Source: JBBRVP01 sp038246785 (GTDB taxonomy: Bacteria; Actinomycetota; Actinomycetes; Jiangellales; Jiangellaceae). Taken from it: a stretch of 8,988 bases of DNA. The stretch lies in the NCBI GenBank assembly GCA_038246785.1, contig JBBRVP010000066.1, forward strand, positions 1 through 8,988. The letters run 5' to 3'. A program made the translations under genes and the position numbers. The notes under the pieces are model-generated. The model ran no database searches, was not told the origin of the DNA, and saw only the letters and a program-made list of their open reading frames with translations. Positions within the stretch are counted from its first letter, which is position 1. The number at the start of each line of letters is the position of its first letter. Shown here one piece after another: positions 6,712 to 8,988 of the stretch.

Positions 6712-7115
6712 GGTGGCCACGGCGTCACGCCCTGCTCGGCTGCAGCCACCACCTCGCCGCCGACGGTGATGGCCGGGCTGCGCGGCCAGCCGGTCACCAT
6801 CGCCACCGTGACCTGGACCCGGACGGCGACCAGGCCACCACCGCGGTCCAGGATCTCGACCCGTGCGCCATCCGGTGCCCTCGCGGAGGTGAGCTCACGC
6901 ACCCGATCGAGCGGCTCGCCGCGGGCCAGCTCACGGGCGCCGCTGCGAGCCGCGTCAAGGCAACGCAGGTGTGCGGCGGCCGCACCGACCGACCACACGC
7001 ACAGCGCGGTGACGAGCGCCAGCGCCGGCACGGCCAGGGCCAGCTCGGCCGTCACCATCCCGCGATCCCAGCGAGACTGCCGGCCTCGCGATGTCCCCAG
7101 GCTGATCACGCGCAC
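6708..7115 (-). CDS. TadE-like pseudopilin
   Basis: A 135-aa protein with a basic leader and then RGMVTAELALAVPALAL (18-34), a prepilin-type site in which Gly19 precedes the mature residue and Glu24 is at +5. One hydrophobic helix runs from about 22 to 48, followed by a small periplasmic or extracellular domain. HLRCLDAARSGARELARGE (49-67) is the conserved TadE segment. TadE proteins are minor pilins of Tad (type IVc) pili, processed by the prepilin peptidase. The start is GTG 7115, 4 nt after the flp stop, with no strong RBS, so it is probably coupled to flp; GTG 7109 is an alternative. Its 3' end overlaps the next gene by 4 nt. It is equivalent in position to Rv3655c. Confidence 0.88.
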   Translation of the reverse strand: MRVISLGTSRGRQSRWDRGMVTAELALAVPALALVTALCVWSVGAAAAHLRCLDAARSGARELARGEPLDRVRELTSARAPDGARVEILDRGGGLVAVRVQVTVAMVTGWPRSPAITVGGEVVAAAEQGVTPWPP

Positions 7116-7119
7116 CGGC

Positions 7120-7317
7120 TCAGAACGCGATGCTCAGCGCGCGTTCGATGATGTCCTTGAGCAGTTTCTGCACCGAGTCGCTGGTCAGGAGCTTGTAGAG
7201 GATGCCGCCGAACCCGCAGGCAGCCACGGTGCCGACGGCGTACTCCGCCGTTGTCATTCCTGCCTCTGTCGTCAGCCGGTTGCGGAACCGGCGACCCGCT
7301 CGAGCGTCGTCCACCAC
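7120..7317 (-). CDS. flp: Flp-type major pilin precursor (DUF4244-like)
   Basis: A 65-aa prepilin. A basic leader (RRFRNRLTTEAG, 9-20) is followed by the class Flp processing site: Gly20, then MTTAEYAVGTVAA with Glu at +5 and Tyr at +6. A hydrophobic stretch ends near Lys45, and the short C-terminus is SDSVQKLLKDIIERALSIAF. The family is DUF4244, the actinobacterial Flp-like pilin (Rv3656c equivalent). Cleavage after Gly20 would give a mature pilin of 45 aa. I place the start at GTG 7317, because GGAGG at 7326-7330 is 8 nt upstream; the longer GTG at 7326 would overlap this Shine-Dalgarno sequence. It is separated from tadC by 136 nt, the longest gap in this operon. That gap holds a hairpin and a short direct repeat, so pilin expression may be set separately. 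Confidence 0.9.
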   Translation of the reverse strand: MVDDARAGRRFRNRLTTEAGMTTAEYAVGTVAACGFGGILYKLLTSDSVQKLLKDIIERALSIAF

Positions 7318-7325
7318 GTTGTGCA

Positions 7326-7330
7326 CCTCC
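7326..7330 (-). promoter_or_regulatory. Shine-Dalgarno sequence of flp (decides its start)
   Basis: GGAGG on the minus strand is 8 nt from GTG 7317. It overlaps the alternative GTG at 7326, which therefore cannot be served by it. Confidence 0.7.
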
Positions 7331-7337
7331 GTCGTCC

Positions 7338-7359
7338 GGGCCGCCGGGATGGCGGGCCC
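7338..7359 (-). promoter_or_regulatory. Hairpin in the tadC-flp intergenic leader
   Basis: In the minus-strand RNA, GGGC pairs with GCCC and CGCC with GGCG around an AUCCC loop, with one bulged C, giving 8 GC pairs. It ends 7 nt before the flp Shine-Dalgarno sequence. It could protect a processed flp mRNA or act as a partial terminator between tadC and flp; which of these applies is not visible. Confidence 0.35.
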
Positions 7360-7409
7360 TGGGACAACCGTGGCGGCCGCAGCCGGTGCGACGCGGGCAC
7401 CGAAGGACT

Positions 7410-7446
7410 CTGTGGACGGGTGGCTCGCTACCAGCCCCTGTGGACG
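7410..7446. repeat. Direct repeat CTGTGGACG in the tadC-flp gap
   Basis: CTGTGGACG occurs at 7410-7418 and again at 7438-7446 (28-nt phase), just after the tadC stop in the direction of transcription. It might be a regulator site for a flp promoter or simply chance; I see no clear -10/-35 pair nearby. Confidence 0.35.
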
Positions 7447-7453
7447 AGTCCGG

Positions 7454-8200
7454 TCAGGTCAGGTCGCCGAGGACCTGGCTCGCGACGCCGGCCACCACCG
7501 GAACGACACCGAGCAGCAGGAACGCCGGCAGGAAGCAGGCCGCCAGCGGCCCCACGACCCGGACGCCGGCGCGCCGGGCCGCCGCCTCTGCTTGCCACCG
7601 CCACCGCTCCCGCTCGTCATGAGCCACCCCGGCGACCGTTGCCGCGAGCGGTGCACCGGTGACCGCTGCGCGCGACATCGCGCGGCCGAGTCGCGCCACC
7701 GGACCGGGGCCGTCGACAAGAGCAGACCATGAGACGTCAGGGTCGGTGCCCAGTCGCAGGGAGGTCGCCACGGGGAGAAGGTCCGCCCGCAGCGGGCCGC
7801 CGACGTGGTCGCACACGAGGGCCAGCGCCTCATGCGGCGCCGCCCCAGCCTCCAGCACACCGGCGAGCAGATCAGCCATGCGCGGCAGGTCGCGGGCGAT
7901 GCGGGAGCCCCGGCGCACGGCGGCCATCCGCTGCCGGTGTTCCGGGACCAGCACGACTGCAGCGATGCTGGCCAGCAGCGCAGCGAGAAGTCCGTGTCCG
8001 GTCAGCAGCAGGACGACGACGGCCGAGACGGCAGTCTGCGGAGCCCGCCGCCGCAGCCTGTCGGGCAGACCGCGCGAAGAACCCGGCCTCGGGACGGCTC
8101 GCGAACCTGGCCGCAGGCGACGGGCTGCCGCGACCGGAGCGCCTGCCAGGTGAAAGCCCGCCGCGGCAGCCAGCCCGACGGCGATCCAGCCGCTGGTCAC
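7454..8200 (-). CDS. tadC: TadC-like inner-membrane platform protein (T2SSF domain)
   Basis: A 248-aa membrane protein of the type II secretion F (GspF/TadC) family, one half of the Tad pilus assembly platform that works with the TadA ATPase. Hydrophobic segments lie at about 5-25, 58-86 and 213-240. The cytoplasmic T2SSF domain (about 100-210) contains DLPRMADLLAGVLEAGAAPHEAL (104-126) and ends in a charged helix DERERWRWQAEAAARRAG before the last membrane segment. The start GTG 8200 overlaps the tadB stop as GTGA, indicating translational coupling; the frame is open further upstream inside tadB, but that part has no membrane-protein character. It is equivalent to Rv3657c. It lies between tadB and flp. 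Confidence 0.9.
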   Translation of the reverse strand: MTSGWIAVGLAAAAGFHLAGAPVAAARRLRPGSRAVPRPGSSRGLPDRLRRRAPQTAVSAVVVLLLTGHGLLAALLASIAAVVLVPEHRQRMAAVRRGSRIARDLPRMADLLAGVLEAGAAPHEALALVCDHVGGPLRADLLPVATSLRLGTDPDVSWSALVDGPGPVARLGRAMSRAAVTGAPLAATVAGVAHDERERWRWQAEAAARRAGVRVVGPLAACFLPAFLLLGVVPVVAGVASQVLGDLT

Positions 8201-8988
8201 GGGGGCCGACCCGGCTCGCCCAGGTCGCGCGTCACCGATGCGGTGATCGCGGCGGTCCACCGGACGCCGACCGCGACCAGAGCGAGCCCGGTGACGAGGA
8301 CTGCCCGACCAGGCCCGGTCCCCAGCAGGAACCCGAGCGGTTCGGCGCCGAGGCCGCTTCCCAGAACGACGCCGACCACTGGCAGGCCGCTGAGCAGTCG
8401 TGCCGTTGCCCTGGGTCCCGCTAGCTGGGCGGCCACCTCGTGCCGGAGCCGCTGCTCGGCCCGTCGGGCCGCGTGCAGCCGGTCGACCGCAGGGCCCAGC
8501 GCGGCGCCGGTGGAGCGGGCGACCTCCCACGCCACCGCAAGGTGCGCGGCCGCTCCCCCGCCCGGGGTCGTGGCCAACGCGCTCAGCGCGGCGACCGGAT
8601 CCCCGCTCGGGCTGGCGGCGGCTGCAGCGACGCCGCTCAGCCGGGGCAGCCCGACCGTGGCGGACAGCAGCGCGTCGCGGGGATCGACGCCGGTGCGCAG
8701 CTCGCCGGTCAGGCCCGCGAGCAGGTCGTCCACCTCGGTCTGCAGGGCGCCCGACTCACGTCGCGCCGCGACCGCCGACCACGGCAGCCGCCGCCACTCC
8801 CCGGCCGCGGCCCCCTGTCTGGCCCCAGTCGGCTGTCGGCCCACGGTCGGCTGTCGGCCCGCGGTCGGCTGTCTGGCCTCGGTCGGCTGTCGGCCCGCGG
8901 CGGAATGACGCCTAAGGGTCGCCCGCGTCGCGCGGCGGCGCCCCCTCGCGCCACCGGACAGCAACGCGCCGGCGGCCGCGACGAGCAC
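8197..8988 (-). CDS. tadB: TadB-like inner-membrane platform protein (T2SSF domain), 5' end at window edge
   Basis: The partner of TadC in the Tad pilus assembly platform. 263 codons are visible. GTG at 8988 could be the start, but the frame is open at the edge, so the gene may begin outside the window. An N-terminal hydrophobic stretch (1-11) is followed by a basic, Pro/Gln-rich linker with a hexapeptide tandem repeat (32-56). The T2SSF domain comes next (about 83-200: DDLLAGLTGELRTGVDPRDALL at 87-108, AWEVARSTGAALGPAVDRL at 153-171), then two C-terminal membrane helices (about 196-212 and 227-245). Its stop overlaps the tadC start by 4 nt. The TadA ATPase gene is expected just upstream, beyond the window. 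The family call is secure; the start is not. Confidence 0.87.
   Translation of the reverse strand: MLVAAAGALLSGGARGRRRATRATLRRHSAAGRQPTEARQPTAGRQPTVGRQPTGARQGAAAGEWRRLPWSAVAARRESGALQTEVDDLLAGLTGELRTGVDPRDALLSATVGLPRLSGVAAAAASPSGDPVAALSALATTPGGGAAAHLAVAWEVARSTGAALGPAVDRLHAARRAEQRLRHEVAAQLAGPRATARLLSGLPVVGVVLGSGLGAEPLGFLLGTGPGRAVLVTGLALVAVGVRWTAAITASVTRDLGEPGRPP
8827..8898. repeat. Four tandem 18-bp repeats in the tadB linker
   Basis: Units start at 8827, 8845, 8863 and 8881, with the consensus GGTCGGCTGTCGGCCCGC. Units 2 and 4 are identical, and units 1 and 3 differ by two bases each. A degenerate fifth unit is visible at 8809-8826. On the minus strand they encode RQPT-containing hexapeptides (RQPTEA, RQPTAG, RQPTVG, RQPTGA) in the cytoplasmic linker of TadB. 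Copy number could vary without breaking the frame. Confidence 0.9.

Noticed and set aside
6487..7662. Plus-strand open frame of 391 codons over the flp/tadE region
   Set aside because: The minus strand holds well-matched Flp and TadE proteins with correct overlaps; the plus product is Arg/Pro/Ala-rich and featureless.
8201..8530. N-terminal extension of the tadC frame to 8530
   Set aside because: It overlaps the T2SSF domain of tadB and encodes an Arg/Gly/Pro-rich stretch; GTG 8200 with the 4-nt overlap is the sensible start.
8827..8898. CRISPR-like array
   Set aside because: The 18-bp units are head-to-tail with no unique spacers and lie in frame within tadB, so this is a minisatellite.

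Overview
The window is very GC-rich DNA with dense coding, frequent GTG starts and protein families typical of high-GC Actinomycetota. A BldG-type anti-anti-sigma factor, a DECH-box helicase and an actinobacterial Tad pilus cluster lie side by side. As I recall it, this gene order is shared broadly with Streptomyces (the bldG region) and with the Mycobacterium 'helicase/secretion neighborhood' (Rv3649 to Rv3660c). The genus cannot be fixed by eye.

Left part, minus strand (1-3089): bldG (113 aa, phosphorylatable Ser57), then an RsbW-like anti-sigma/kinase-fold protein, then hppA, a membrane pyrophosphatase whose C-terminus is cut by the left edge. bldG and the RsbW-like gene look like one operon (44-nt gap). 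hppA follows after 168 nt that contain a weak hairpin and a possible promoter. The BldG/RsbW pair is a partner-switching module for development or stress. HppA uses pyrophosphate to pump protons and carries the K+-independent signature.

Middle, plus strand (3276-6304): a divergent intergenic region with a good sigma-70-like bldG promoter separates bldG from a 788-aa helicase. The helicase has a Cys-rich C-terminal cluster of the MrfA/DUF1998 type. A small two-TM protein follows almost immediately. It has a coiled coil and a tail with a 4-copy His-containing pentapeptide repeat.

Right part, minus strand (6322-8988): reading in the direction of transcription, the genes are tadB (5' end at the window edge), tadC, flp pilin (DUF4244-like), a TadE-like pseudopilin and a second TadE-like protein. 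Together they form the membrane platform and the secreted subunits of a Tad pilus or secretion system. The TadA ATPase and the CpaE/TadZ-like protein would be expected beyond the right edge. A perfect 34-nt palindrome lies between the convergent transcription units, inside the 3' coding end of the last tad gene, and is probably a bidirectional terminator.

No wholly new system is evident. The main oddities are two in-frame minisatellites, the palindrome embedded in coding sequence, and an RsbW-like protein with a degenerate ATP site and an acidic insert. No stretch longer than 300 bases lacks a gene.
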